Assembly (NCBI RefSeq): GCF_050632745.1
Contig: NZ_JBODSD010000002.1
Span: 434,001-498,000, forward strand
Origin: Mumia sp050632745
GTDB lineage: Bacteria > Actinomycetota > Actinomycetes > Propionibacteriales > Nocardioidaceae
DNA length: 64,000 nt
Direction of reading: 5' to 3'
How positions within the stretch are numbered: the stretch's first letter is position 1; every line of letters begins with the position of its first letter. The translations under genes were made by a program, and so were the position numbers. Of the stretch, positions 49,997 to 58,737 are shown in pieces. A model generated the notes under the pieces. The model saw only the letters and a program-made list of their open reading frames with translations, was not told the DNA's origin and made no database searches.

Positions 49997-51475
49997 ATGG
50001 CTGTACGCAACGATCCCCCCGCAGTACCTCCCACCGGCCTCGACTACGCCCCCGCACCCGAGTCCCGCGCGATCGTCGACCTCGAGCCCTCGTACGGGCT
50101 GTTCATCGACGGCGCGTTCACCGAGGGTGCCGACGGCCGTACCTTCAAGACCGTCAACCCGGCCACCGAAGAGGTCCTGTCGGAGGTCACCGAGGCGACC
50201 GACGCCGACGTGGACCTCGCCGTGGCCGCCGCCCGCCGTGCGTTCCGCACCTGGTCGCGGATGCCCGGCCGCGAGCGCGCGAAGTACCTCTACCGCATCG
50301 CCCGCATCCTGGCCGAGCGCAGCCGCGAGCTCGCGGTCCTCGAGTCGCTCGACAACGGCAAGCCGATCAAGGAGTCGCGCGACGTCGACATCCCGCTGGT
50401 CTCGCAGTGGTTCTTCTACTACGCGGGCTGGGCGGACAAGCTGTCGTACGCCGGGCTCGGCCCGACCCCCCGCCCGCTCGGCGTGGCCGCGCAGGTCATC
50501 CCCTGGAACTTCCCGCTGCTGATGCTCAGCTGGAAGATCGCGCCCGCGCTCGCCGCCGGCAACACCGTCGTGCTCAAGCCGGCCGAGACCACCCCGCTCA
50601 CGGCGCTGCTGTTCGCCGAGATCTGCCAGCAGGCCGACCTGCCGCCGGGCGTGGTCAACATCGTCACCGGTGCCGGCGCCACGGGCCAGGCGCTCGTGTC
50701 GCACCCCGACGTCGACAAGGTCGCGTTCACCGGCTCCACCGAGGTCGGGCGCCAGATCGCACGTTCGGTCGCGGGCACCCACAAGAAGCTCACCCTCGAG
50801 CTCGGCGGCAAGGCCGCCAACATCGTGTTCGAGGACGCCCCGATGGACCAGGCCGTCGAGGGCATCGTCTCGGGCATCTTCTTCAACCAGGGCCACGTCT
50901 GCTGCGCCGGGTCGCGGCTGCTGGTCCAGGAGAACGTCTACGACGACGTGATGGAGCGCCTGAAGCGCCGCATGAGCACGCTGCGCGTCGGCGACCCGCT
51001 CGACAAGAACACCGACATCGGCGCGATCAACTCCCGCGAGCAGCTGCAGCGGATCACCGAGCTCGCCGAGGTCGGGGACGCCGAGGGAGCGGAGCGCTGG
51101 TCGCCGCCGTGCGAGCTGCCGAGCGCCGGCTTCTGGTACGCCCCCACCGTCTTCACCGGCGTCACGCAGGCGCACCGCATCGCTCGCGAGGAGATCTTCG
51201 GGCCGGTGCTCTCCGTGCTGACCTTCCGCACGCCCGACGAGGCGGTCGCGAAGGCCAACAACACGCCGTACGGCCTGTCGGCCGGGGTGTGGACCGAGAA
51301 GGGCTCGCGCATCCTCGCGATCGCCGACCGCCTCCGCGCCGGGGTCGTGTGGGCCAACACGTTCAACAAGTTCGACCCCGCGTCGCCGTTCGGCGGCTAC
51401 AAGGAGTCCGGCTACGGCCGCGAGGGCGGGCGCCACGGGCTCGCCGCGTACCTGCAGGAAGGTGAGGGCCTGTGA
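49997..51475 (+). CDS. NAD(P)-dependent aldehyde dehydrogenase
   Basis: A 492-residue ALDH. PWNFPLLM holds the oxyanion Asn, FTGSTEVGR the cofactor loop, LELGGKAANIVFEDA the general-base Glu, and FFNQGHVCCAGSR the catalytic Cys. It likely oxidises the acetaldehyde made by DeoC, given the 9-bp gap to deoC. A GAGG sequence precedes the ATG. Its stop overlaps the start of a truncated relative. Confidence 0.93.
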   Translation: MAVRNDPPAVPPTGLDYAPAPESRAIVDLEPSYGLFIDGAFTEGADGRTFKTVNPATEEVLSEVTEATDADVDLAVAAARRAFRTWSRMPGRERAKYLYRIARILAERSRELAVLESLDNGKPIKESRDVDIPLVSQWFFYYAGWADKLSYAGLGPTPRPLGVAAQVIPWNFPLLMLSWKIAPALAAGNTVVLKPAETTPLTALLFAEICQQADLPPGVVNIVTGAGATGQALVSHPDVDKVAFTGSTEVGRQIARSVAGTHKKLTLELGGKAANIVFEDAPMDQAVEGIVSGIFFNQGHVCCAGSRLLVQENVYDDVMERLKRRMSTLRVGDPLDKNTDIGAINSREQLQRITELAEVGDAEGAERWSPPCELPSAGFWYAPTVFTGVTQAHRIAREEIFGPVLSVLTFRTPDEAVAKANNTPYGLSAGVWTEKGSRILAIADRLRAGVVWANTFNKFDPASPFGGYKESGYGREGGRHGLAAYLQEGEGL

Positions 51476-52332
51476 GCCGGCTCGACGTCCGCAAGACCTA
51501 CAAGCTCTACATCGGCGGCGCCTTCCCGCGCTCGGAGTCGGGTCACACCTACGAGGTCCTCGACACCCAGGGGCGCTTCCTCGCCAACGCGGCCAAGGCC
51601 TCGCGCAAGGACGCCCGTGACGCCGTCTCGGCGGCCCGCAAGGCGTTCGGCGGGTGGAGCGGACGCACGCCGTACAACCGCGGGCAGATCCTCTACCGCG
51701 TGGCCGAGATGATCGAGGGCCGCCACGACCAGTTCACGGCCGACGTGGTCGCCGCCGAAGGGCTCACCAAGGCCCAGGCGGCGAAGGTCGTCGACGCCGC
51801 GATCGACCGGTGGGTCTGGTACGCCGGGTGGGCCGACAAGCTCGCCCAGGTGACCGGCAACGCCAACCAGGTGGCAGGCCCGTTCTTCAACCTGTCCTCG
51901 CCCGAGCCGACCGGCGTCGTCGCCGTGGTCGCACCCGAGGACGACAGCCTGCTCGGTCTCGTGAGCGTGCTGGCGCCGGTGATCGTCTCCGGCAACACCG
52001 CCGTCGTCGTCACCTCGTACGCCCGTCCGCTGCCGGCGGTCACGCTCTCCGAGGTCCTCGCAACCTCCGACCTCCCCGGTGGCGTCGTCAACGTCCTCAC
52101 CGCGGACGCGAACGAGCTGGGACCCTGGCTCGCGGGCCACCTCGACGTGAACGCGCTCGACCTCACCGGCATCGAGGACGCTGCGGTCGCGGCCGAGCTC
52201 GAGGCCGAGGCCGCGGTCAACCTGAAGCGCGTCGTACGCCCGAGCAGCCCCGACTGGACGGCAGAGCCGTCGCTCGCCCGCATGACGGCCTTCCTCGAGA
52301 CGAAGACCGTCTGGCACCCCGTCGGCGTGTGA
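51472..52332 (+). CDS. Truncated aldehyde dehydrogenase-like protein
   Basis: A 286-residue protein that matches only the N-terminal, cofactor-binding part of ALDH (YIGGAFPRSESG, AVSAARKAFGGW, RVAEMIEG). The oxyanion segment reads VVAPEDDSLLGL in place of PWNFPL; the cofactor GST loop is DLTGIEDAAV; and the half carrying the catalytic Cys and the general-base Glu is absent. It is not a recent frameshift: the frame closes cleanly, overlaps both neighbours by 4 bp and keeps normal codon use. A regulatory or structural partner for the full-length ALDH is a reasonable guess. Confidence 0.85.
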   Translation: MSRLDVRKTYKLYIGGAFPRSESGHTYEVLDTQGRFLANAAKASRKDARDAVSAARKAFGGWSGRTPYNRGQILYRVAEMIEGRHDQFTADVVAAEGLTKAQAAKVVDAAIDRWVWYAGWADKLAQVTGNANQVAGPFFNLSSPEPTGVVAVVAPEDDSLLGLVSVLAPVIVSGNTAVVVTSYARPLPAVTLSEVLATSDLPGGVVNVLTADANELGPWLAGHLDVNALDLTGIEDAAVAAELEAEAAVNLKRVVRPSSPDWTAEPSLARMTAFLETKTVWHPVGV

Positions 52333-52949
52333 GCGCCCGCGCCGCCACCGGGGTCGTGGTCCTCACCGGACCGTCCGGCTCCGGGAAGTCCCGCGTGGCC
52401 GAGCGCAGCGGTCTCCCCGTCGTCCGGCTCGACGACTTCTACCGCGACGGGGACGACCCGCTGCTGCCCACGATCACCTTCGGCGACACCGAGGTGGTCG
52501 ACTGGGACGACGTCCGCTCGTGGGACGCCGGCGCCGCGTGCGACGCCCTGGAGGTGCTCTGCACGACGGGCACGGTCGAGGTGCCGGTGTACGACATCGC
52601 GCTGAGCCGCCGTACCGGGACCCACACGCTGATGCTCGGGGACGCGACGACGGTGGCGGCCGAGGGTTTGTTCGCGCACGCCGTCGTGGCCGAGCTCGCG
52701 CGCCGCGGCCTCCTCGCCGACGCGATCTGCGTGCGTCACCACCGCGTGGTGACCTTCGTGCTGCGACTGGTCCGGGACCTGCGTGAGAAGCGCAAGCCGC
52801 TCCCCGTCCTGCTCCGTCGCGGCTGGCACCTCATGCGCGAGGAGCCGGCCGTCGTCGCGGAGGCCGTCGACCACGGGTGCCGGCCGATGACGCCGCGGCA
52901 GGCCGAGCGTCACGTCGCCGTGGTGGCGTCCGCGACCCGCGCCCGCTAG
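52329..52949 (+). CDS. Uridine-kinase-like P-loop protein
   Basis: A 206-residue P-loop NTPase. Walker A is GPSGSGKS, followed by VVRLDDFYRDGDDPLLP and WDDVRSWD, which resemble the uridine kinase LDDFY and substrate segments. The VPVYDIALSRRTG and VAAEGLFAH pieces fit the same fold. It overlaps the stop of the truncated ALDH gene, ending the deoC operon, so a nucleoside-kinase role would match the context. The catalytic pattern is weaker than in true Udk and phosphorylation of uridine is not certain. Confidence 0.8.
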   Translation: MSARAATGVVVLTGPSGSGKSRVAERSGLPVVRLDDFYRDGDDPLLPTITFGDTEVVDWDDVRSWDAGAACDALEVLCTTGTVEVPVYDIALSRRTGTHTLMLGDATTVAAEGLFAHAVVAELARRGLLADAICVRHHRVVTFVLRLVRDLREKRKPLPVLLRRGWHLMREEPAVVAEAVDHGCRPMTPRQAERHVAVVASATRAR

Positions 52950-52962
52950 CAGGCCGGGAGGC

Positions 52963-54582
52963 TCAGTAGCGGGCCTGCAGCGCGTTGATGAACACGTCGG
53001 CGATCTGCTCCGGCTCCCGGGCGAGGTAGACCTGCCCGCCGGTCGCCTGGGCGATCTTCTGCAGCGCGAACGCGTCGGCGTCCTGGGTGATGCCGATGGC
53101 GATCACGACGACCGGGCGCGCGGGGTCGCGCTCACGCGCGAGCGCCTCGAGCAGCTTCGCCTGCGAGATGCTGCCCGGGTCGTCGTTGCGGCCCCCGGTG
53201 AGGATGATGACGGAGTTGACGGCCTTGGGGTCGTACTCCGCCTGGACCTGGCGGTAGGCCGCGAGCGTCGTGTCGTAGAGGCCGGTGCGTCCGCCCGCCT
53301 TGTTGGTCAGACGCTGCGTCTCGCGGACGATCCGGTCGCGCTGCGTGCCCGCGCCGTCCCTCGCGTCGAGCGGCCGGATCGGCGCGAGGACCTTCCAGTC
53401 CTTCTTGCCGTCGAGCTTCTTGGAGAAGACCCACGACCCGAGCGCCCACGAGTTCGGCATCAGACCGAGACCCTTGAGCGCGGCCTGGACGGTCAGCGCC
53501 ATCTTGGTCGAGCCGCCCACGCGCGCCTTCATCGGCGCGGACACGTCGACGACGGCCAGCGCCCGCGCCGGCATCGCGATGAGCGACCAGCGGCGGATGG
53601 TGTCGGCGACGATCGTGTCGTCGCTGATCGTCATCGCCTCGAACGCCCCCACGCTGCGACCCTCGTCAAGGGGCTCGCCGAGTGGCGAGCGGAACCCTGC
53701 GTCGGCGAAGGCCGACTGGGTCTTCGCCGACCGCAGCGCCTCGCCGAGCGCCTCCGCGGCTGCGTCGTTGCTCGTCTCGCTCTCGATCGCCACCAGCGGG
53801 TAGCCGAGCGCGAGGCTGCCGGAGTCGGGCAGCACCGGGTCGAACGCAGCGGAGGCGCCGGCGGCCGCGTTGAACGCCTGCTCGCTGACGACGGTGCTCC
53901 CGCCCGCCTTCGCGACGGCCGTGAGCAGGGCGGCGGGATCCACCGGCGGCGGACTGCCGGACTGGCGCTGCGCGAGCGTGACCTGGGCGGCACTGACGGT
54001 CGAGAACGTGGTGGGCGAGACACCGCGGGAGGCCTCGGCGTACGCGGCGAGGAGCGGAGCCGTCGCCGTCGCCGTCGCGAGCGGGTCCCCGGCGGTGAAC
54101 GTCGGGTCGGTGAGGACGGCGAGCCAGGAGGACGGCCGCTCCGCGTCGGACTTGGGCCACGCCAGCACGACCGGCGACGTCGCGACCGAGCGGACGACGG
54201 TCCTCGGCGGCGCCGCTCCCTCCACCAGCTGGCTCGAGACGCGCGACAGCCACACCGACGAGTCGGGCACCCACAGGTCCGGTGCGCCGTCCCCGATCGT
54301 CACCGACTGCGCGGTCAGTGCCGGAGCCTCGCCGACCACCTCGTACGCGAAGCACGCGTCGGCCCCCGCACGTCGTGCCGCGTCGGCGACGATCTCCTCG
54401 ATCTCCGGTGCGACGGCGACGCGCACCGGTGCGGTCGCCTCGCAGTCCGCCGCCGCGGGCCGGTCGTCGTTGCGCAGCACGAACACGCCGGCGAGCACCG
54501 CCGCGACCGCGACCACGCCGATCCCGTATTTCAGTCCCCCGCGATCACCCGGGTCCTTGTCCCCGGCGTGTCGCCCGCCCAT
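52963..54582 (-). CDS. Membrane-anchored substrate-binding/VWA protein, degenerate metal site
   Basis: A 539-residue protein with a signal anchor (about 19-36), an extracellular substrate-binding-like region (about 50-330; PDLWVPDSSVWLSRV, ATSPVVLAWP) and a VWA domain (about 340-535). The MIDAS motif, DxSxS plus a later Asp, is damaged: Asp346-Val-Ser348-Ala-Pro350, and Thr-Gly463-Gly where TDG is expected. The paralogue 91 bp upstream has both intact. AAGGAG precedes the ATG. It may have lost metal-dependent binding. Function of the family is unknown. Confidence 0.85.
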   Translation of the reverse strand: MGGRHAGDKDPGDRGGLKYGIGVVAVAAVLAGVFVLRNDDRPAAADCEATAPVRVAVAPEIEEIVADAARRAGADACFAYEVVGEAPALTAQSVTIGDGAPDLWVPDSSVWLSRVSSQLVEGAAPPRTVVRSVATSPVVLAWPKSDAERPSSWLAVLTDPTFTAGDPLATATATAPLLAAYAEASRGVSPTTFSTVSAAQVTLAQRQSGSPPPVDPAALLTAVAKAGGSTVVSEQAFNAAAGASAAFDPVLPDSGSLALGYPLVAIESETSNDAAAEALGEALRSAKTQSAFADAGFRSPLGEPLDEGRSVGAFEAMTISDDTIVADTIRRWSLIAMPARALAVVDVSAPMKARVGGSTKMALTVQAALKGLGLMPNSWALGSWVFSKKLDGKKDWKVLAPIRPLDARDGAGTQRDRIVRETQRLTNKAGGRTGLYDTTLAAYRQVQAEYDPKAVNSVIILTGGRNDDPGSISQAKLLEALARERDPARPVVVIAIGITQDADAFALQKIAQATGGQVYLAREPEQIADVFINALQARY

Positions 54583-54625
54583 CTCTGCTCCTTGACTGGT
54601 GATGGCGCCGGCGGCGTCTCGTCGA

Positions 54626-54663
54626 CGACGCCGCGCCCCACGGGACCGCGGGGCGCGGCGTCG
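54626..54663 (-). terminator. Strong hairpin between the two VWA paralogues
   Basis: CGACGCCGCGCCCC (54626-54639) and its exact reverse complement (54650-54663) pair over 14 bp with a 10-base loop, 10 bp past the stop of the upstream paralogue. The two genes are thus probably separately terminated. Confidence 0.8.
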
Positions 54664-54673
54664 TACGGGTGAG

Positions 54674-56284
54674 CTAGCCGCGCGACTCCAGTGCCTTGAC
54701 GAACACCTGGGAGATCTCCGCCGGCTCGCGGGCGATGTAGGACTGCCCGCCGGTCGCCTTGGCGATCTTCTCGAGGGCCGACGCGTCGGCGTCCTCGGTG
54801 ATGCCGATCGCGATGACGATCACCGGACGCGCCGGGTCGCGCTCACGCTGCAGGGTCGCGAGGAGCTCCGACAAGGAGAGGCTGTTGGCGTCCTCGTTCT
54901 TGCCGTCGGTCAGGATCACGACCGAGTTGATCGCCTTCGGGTCGTACTGCGCCTGGACCGTGCGCCACGCCGCGAGGGTCGTGTCGTACAGGCCCGTGCC
55001 GCCACCGACCAGCGACGGCATCTCGCGGGTCTTCTGGACGACGAGGTCGCGCTGCTTGACGCCGCCGGTGACGGCGCCGAGCTTGCGGATCGGCGCGAGC
55101 TTCTTCCAGTCCTGCTCGCCGTCGAGCTGGTGGGAGAACGCCCACGAGCCGACCGCCCACGAGTCCGGCATCAGCGACAGGCCGGTCAGCGCGGCCTCGA
55201 CCGTCAGGCCCATGCGCGTCGAGTCGCCGGCCTGCGCCTCCATCGAGCCGGAGACGTCGACCACGGAGAGCATCTGCGCCGGGAGCGCGATCACGGACCA
55301 CTTGCGCAGCGTCTGCGCGACGAGCTGCGGGTTGTCGATCGCGATCGGCGTGAACTGACCGACACCCTTGCCCTCCGGCAGCGGCTCGCCGGTCGGCGAG
55401 CGGAAGCCCGCCTCGGTGAGACCCTTGACGCCGTCGGCAGAGCCGAGCGCGGTCGCGAGCGCCTTGCCGGCGTCGGCGTTGCCCGGGTTGTCGGACGTCG
55501 CCGCCATCGGGTAGTCGAGCACGAGGCTGCCGGTCTGCGGGACGACCTCGACGAACGCGCTGCTCTGCGGCGCCGACGCGAAGGCCTGCTCGCTGACGAC
55601 CGTGCTGCCGCCGGCCTTGGCGACGTCCGCGAGGAGCTCCGCAGGGTTCGTCTTCGGAGCCGCGACCGACTGGCGCTGCGCGATGGTGACCATCGTGGCG
55701 CTGACGGTGTCGGCGCTCGTGAGACCCTTCGCGGCCTCGGCCTGGGCGGCCAGCAGCGGCACCGCGGCGGGCGTGGTCGCGAGCGCGTCACCGGTGGTGA
55801 ACTTCGCGTCCGACATCGCCTCGAGCCAGGTGTCCGGACGACCGGGACCGTCCTTGGGCAGTGCCAGGACGACCGGCGACGTCGCGACGGACTTCGCGAC
55901 CGTCTCGGGGCCCTGGGCACCCTCGACGAGCTGCGACTGGACGCGCGCGACCCAGAGGGAGGAGTCCGGGATCCACAGGTCCGGAGCGCCGTCACCGATC
56001 GCGAGCGCCTGCGCGACGAGCGCCGGAGCCTGCGGCTCGACGGTGTACGTCGCGCACGCGTCGTCGCCGACGCGCTTCGCGGCGGCCTCGACGACCGGTG
56101 CGATCTCCGGTGCTGCAGCGACCGTGATGTCGTGCGTCGTGGAGCACGACGCAACAGCCGGGGTGTCCTCGTCCCTGAGGACGAACACCCCGGTCAGGAT
56201 GGTGGCGATGACCACGAGTCCGATGCCGTACTGCCACTTACGGCCGGAATCGGACTCCTTGGCCACGGCGTGACGCCCGCCCAT
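54674..56284 (-). CDS. Membrane-anchored substrate-binding/VWA protein, intact metal site
   Basis: A 536-residue protein, the closely related neighbour of the one before: signal anchor (about 19-36), binding-protein-like region with PDLWIPDSSLWVARV and ATSPVVLALP (about 100-330), and a VWA domain (about 335-530). The MIDAS residues are all present: Asp343-Val-Ser345-Gly-Ser347 and Asp460 in LTDG. The N-terminal MGGRHA and the LYDTTLAA segments are shared with the other copy, so the pair arose by tandem duplication. A GGGAG ribosome site precedes the ATG. It may bind a metal-coordinated ligand at the surface. Confidence 0.85.
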   Translation of the reverse strand: MGGRHAVAKESDSGRKWQYGIGLVVIATILTGVFVLRDEDTPAVASCSTTHDITVAAAPEIAPVVEAAAKRVGDDACATYTVEPQAPALVAQALAIGDGAPDLWIPDSSLWVARVQSQLVEGAQGPETVAKSVATSPVVLALPKDGPGRPDTWLEAMSDAKFTTGDALATTPAAVPLLAAQAEAAKGLTSADTVSATMVTIAQRQSVAAPKTNPAELLADVAKAGGSTVVSEQAFASAPQSSAFVEVVPQTGSLVLDYPMAATSDNPGNADAGKALATALGSADGVKGLTEAGFRSPTGEPLPEGKGVGQFTPIAIDNPQLVAQTLRKWSVIALPAQMLSVVDVSGSMEAQAGDSTRMGLTVEAALTGLSLMPDSWAVGSWAFSHQLDGEQDWKKLAPIRKLGAVTGGVKQRDLVVQKTREMPSLVGGGTGLYDTTLAAWRTVQAQYDPKAINSVVILTDGKNEDANSLSLSELLATLQRERDPARPVIVIAIGITEDADASALEKIAKATGGQSYIAREPAEISQVFVKALESRG

Positions 56285-56351
56285 TCAATCTCCCTACTTC
56301 GTGGCATGTTTCACACACGACTGCGCACAAGGTAGCAGAGTCCGAAAGGGG

Positions 56352-57419
56352 CTATATAGCATAGCCCGGCTTGACCGCATCTTGAATCAAGGCCAAGCGC
56401 TCGTCGAACGGGAGGAACGCACTCTTCATGGCGTTCACCGTGAACCATCTGAGGTCGTCGAGATCATATCCGAACGCGTCGACGAGCAGCGACATCTCTC
56501 GCGACATGGACGTCTGGCTCATGAGCCGGTTGTCGGTGTTGACCGTCACGCGGAAGCCCAGCGCGGCCAGCGTCCCGATCGGGTGCTCGGCGATCGACGC
56601 CGCCGCACCAGTCTGCACGTTCGACGACGGGCACAGCTCGAGCGGGATGCGCTTGTCGCGGACGTACGCCGCCAGCCGGCCGAGGCGCGGACGCTCGGGG
56701 TCGCTCGTGTCGATGTCGTCGATGATGCGGACGCCGTGCCCGAGCCGGTCGGCGCCGCACCACTGGATGGCCTGCCAGATCGACGGCAGCCCGAACGCCT
56801 CGCCGGCGTGGATCGTGAAGTGCGCGTTCTCGCGGTGGAGGTACTCGAACGCGTCGAGGTGCCGGGTCGGCGGGTAGCCGGCCTCGGCACCGGCGATGTC
56901 GAAGCCGACCACCCCGCGGTCGCGGTAGGCGACGGCGAGCTCGGCGATCTCCAGCGACCGCGCCTGGTGCCGCATCGCGGTGAGGATCTGCCGGGGGTGG
57001 ATCGTGCGCCCCCGACGCTGTGCCTCGGCGGCGCCCTGCGCGAACCCCTCGCGCACGGCGTCGACCGCACCGGTCAGCGTCAGGCCCTCCCGGAGGTGCT
57101 GCTCGGGGGCCCAGCGCACCTCGGCGTAGAGCACGCCGTCGTCGGCCAGGTCCTCGACGCACTCGCGGGCGACGCGCACCAGGTCCTCGGTGGTCTGCAT
57201 GACGCCGACGGTGTGCTCGAACGTCTCGAGGTAGCGCACGAGGCTCCCCGAGGTCGCGGCGTCGGCGAACCACTGCCCGAGCGCGTCGGGGTCGGCGACC
57301 GGCAGCTCGTGCCCCGTCCGCTCGGCGATCTCCGCGACGGTCCGCGGCCGGACTCCGCCGTCGAGGTGGTCGTGCAGAAGGACCTTCGGGACTCGAGCGA
57401 TGTCGTCGGCGGTAACCAT
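56352..57419 (-). CDS. add: Adenosine deaminase
   Basis: A 355-residue zinc-dependent adenosine deaminase that makes inosine from adenosine, which PNP can then split. Zinc ligands are in LLHDHLDG (His16, His18) and later HAGEAFG, and the NTDN and GHGVRI segments complete the active site. The start codon has a TAGGCT element at -12 to -7, so it may be transcribed from its own promoter as well as with the salvage operon, 28 bp behind deoA. Confidence 0.95.
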   Translation of the reverse strand: MVTADDIARVPKVLLHDHLDGGVRPRTVAEIAERTGHELPVADPDALGQWFADAATSGSLVRYLETFEHTVGVMQTTEDLVRVARECVEDLADDGVLYAEVRWAPEQHLREGLTLTGAVDAVREGFAQGAAEAQRRGRTIHPRQILTAMRHQARSLEIAELAVAYRDRGVVGFDIAGAEAGYPPTRHLDAFEYLHRENAHFTIHAGEAFGLPSIWQAIQWCGADRLGHGVRIIDDIDTSDPERPRLGRLAAYVRDKRIPLELCPSSNVQTGAAASIAEHPIGTLAALGFRVTVNTDNRLMSQTSMSREMSLLVDAFGYDLDDLRWFTVNAMKSAFLPFDERLALIQDAVKPGYAI

Positions 57420-57424
57420 CGGGA

Positions 57425-57430
57425 CAGCCT
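57425..57430 (-). promoter_or_regulatory. Leaderless-type -10 element (TAGGCT) for add
   Basis: On the minus strand TAGGCT lies at -12 to -7 from the ATG at 57419, inside the 28-bp gap after deoA. It gives add a possible separate promoter within the cluster. Confidence 0.55.
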
Positions 57431-57447
57431 AGTGCGGGTCGGACGGG

Positions 57448-58737
57448 TCAGACGATGCGCTCGAGGACCGGCGACGTCCGCGGCTCGGGTGCGGCGTCCT
57501 CCACGTCGTACCCGCCGTCGAGGGCGGCGAGCGCGCGCGGGAAGCGCTCGGGGGTGTCGGTGTGCAGCGTCATCAGCGGCTGACCGGCGCGCACGGCGTC
57601 GCCCGGTCGTACGTGCAGCTCCACGCCGGCGGCCGCCTGCACCGACTCACCCGGACGCGAGCGCCCCGCACCCAGCCGCCACGCGGCGAGACCGACCGCC
57701 ATCGCGTCGAGGCGCGTCACGTAGCCGTCGCGGTCGGCGGCGACCACCTGGATGTCGCGGGCGTGCGGGAGCTCGGCGTCGGGGTCGCCGCCCTGCGACG
57801 CGATCATGCGGCGCCACACGTCCATGGCGCGCCCGGAGGCGAGCACGTCCGCGGGATCGACGTCCTCGCGCCCGGCGGCCGACAGCATCTCCCGCGCGAG
57901 GGCCAGGGTGAGCTCGACGACGTCGGCCGGCCCGCCGCCGGCGAGCACCTCGACCGACTCGCGGACCTCGAGCGCGTTGCCCGCGGTCAGGCCCAGCGGC
58001 GTCGCCATGTCCGTCACCAGTGCGCGCGTGTCGACACCGGCGGCCTTGCCGAGCGCCACCATGGTGCGCGCGAGCTCGCGCGCCGCACCGAGGTCCTTCA
58101 TGAACGCGCCCGACCCGACCTTGACGTCGAGGACCAGCGCGCCGGTCCCCTCGGCGATCTTCTTGCTCATGATCGAGCTGGCGATCAGCGGGATCGACTC
58201 GACGGTGCCGGTGACGTCGCGCAGCGCGTACAGCTTCTTGTCGGCCGGCGCGAGCCCGGAGCCCGCGGCGCAGATGACGGCGCCGACCTCCTCGAGCTGC
58301 GTCATCATCTCCTCGTTGGAGAGGTCCGCCCGCCAGCCCGGGATCGACTCGAGCTTGTCGAGCGTGCCCCCGGTGTGCCCGAGCCCGCGCCCGGACAGCT
58401 GCGGAACGGCGACGCCGCAGGCTGCGACGAGCGGGGCGAGCGGCAACGTGATCTTGTCACCGACTCCCCCGGTCGAGTGCTTGTCGGCCGTCGGCCACGA
58501 GAGGCCGGAGAAGTCCATGCGCTCGCCGCTGCGGATCATCGCGTCGGTCCAGCGCGCGATCTCGTCGAACTCCATGCCGTTGAGCACGATCGCCATCGCC
58601 AGCGACGCCATCTGCACGTCCGCGACCTCGCCGGTGGTGAACCCGTCGACGACCCAGTCGATCTGCGAGTCGGTGAGGACGTGCCCGTCCCGCTTCGCGG
58701 CGATCACCTCGACCGCGTCGTGCTTCGCCACCGTCAT
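57448..58737 (-). CDS. deoA: Thymidine phosphorylase
   Basis: A 429-residue pyrimidine nucleoside phosphorylase that frees thymine or uracil and deoxyribose-1-phosphate. The family motif KHSTGGVGDK and the SGRGLGHTGGTLDKLE and KVGSGAFM segments are intact, with the usual alpha/beta lid and a C-terminal PYNP domain. Deoxyribose-1-phosphate would need a mutase and then DeoC (49 kb). The ATG overlaps the stop of the P450 gene upstream by 4 bp; the extra upstream frame is not used. Confidence 0.94.
   Translation of the reverse strand: MTVAKHDAVEVIAAKRDGHVLTDSQIDWVVDGFTTGEVADVQMASLAMAIVLNGMEFDEIARWTDAMIRSGERMDFSGLSWPTADKHSTGGVGDKITLPLAPLVAACGVAVPQLSGRGLGHTGGTLDKLESIPGWRADLSNEEMMTQLEEVGAVICAAGSGLAPADKKLYALRDVTGTVESIPLIASSIMSKKIAEGTGALVLDVKVGSGAFMKDLGAARELARTMVALGKAAGVDTRALVTDMATPLGLTAGNALEVRESVEVLAGGGPADVVELTLALAREMLSAAGREDVDPADVLASGRAMDVWRRMIASQGGDPDAELPHARDIQVVAADRDGYVTRLDAMAVGLAAWRLGAGRSRPGESVQAAAGVELHVRPGDAVRAGQPLMTLHTDTPERFPRALAALDGGYDVEDAAPEPRTSPVLERIV

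Noticed and set aside
51472..52332. Pseudogene of aldehyde dehydrogenase
   Set aside because: The frame closes cleanly, overlaps both neighbours and keeps normal codon use; the missing half is not found in another frame nearby, so a maintained short gene is more likely.
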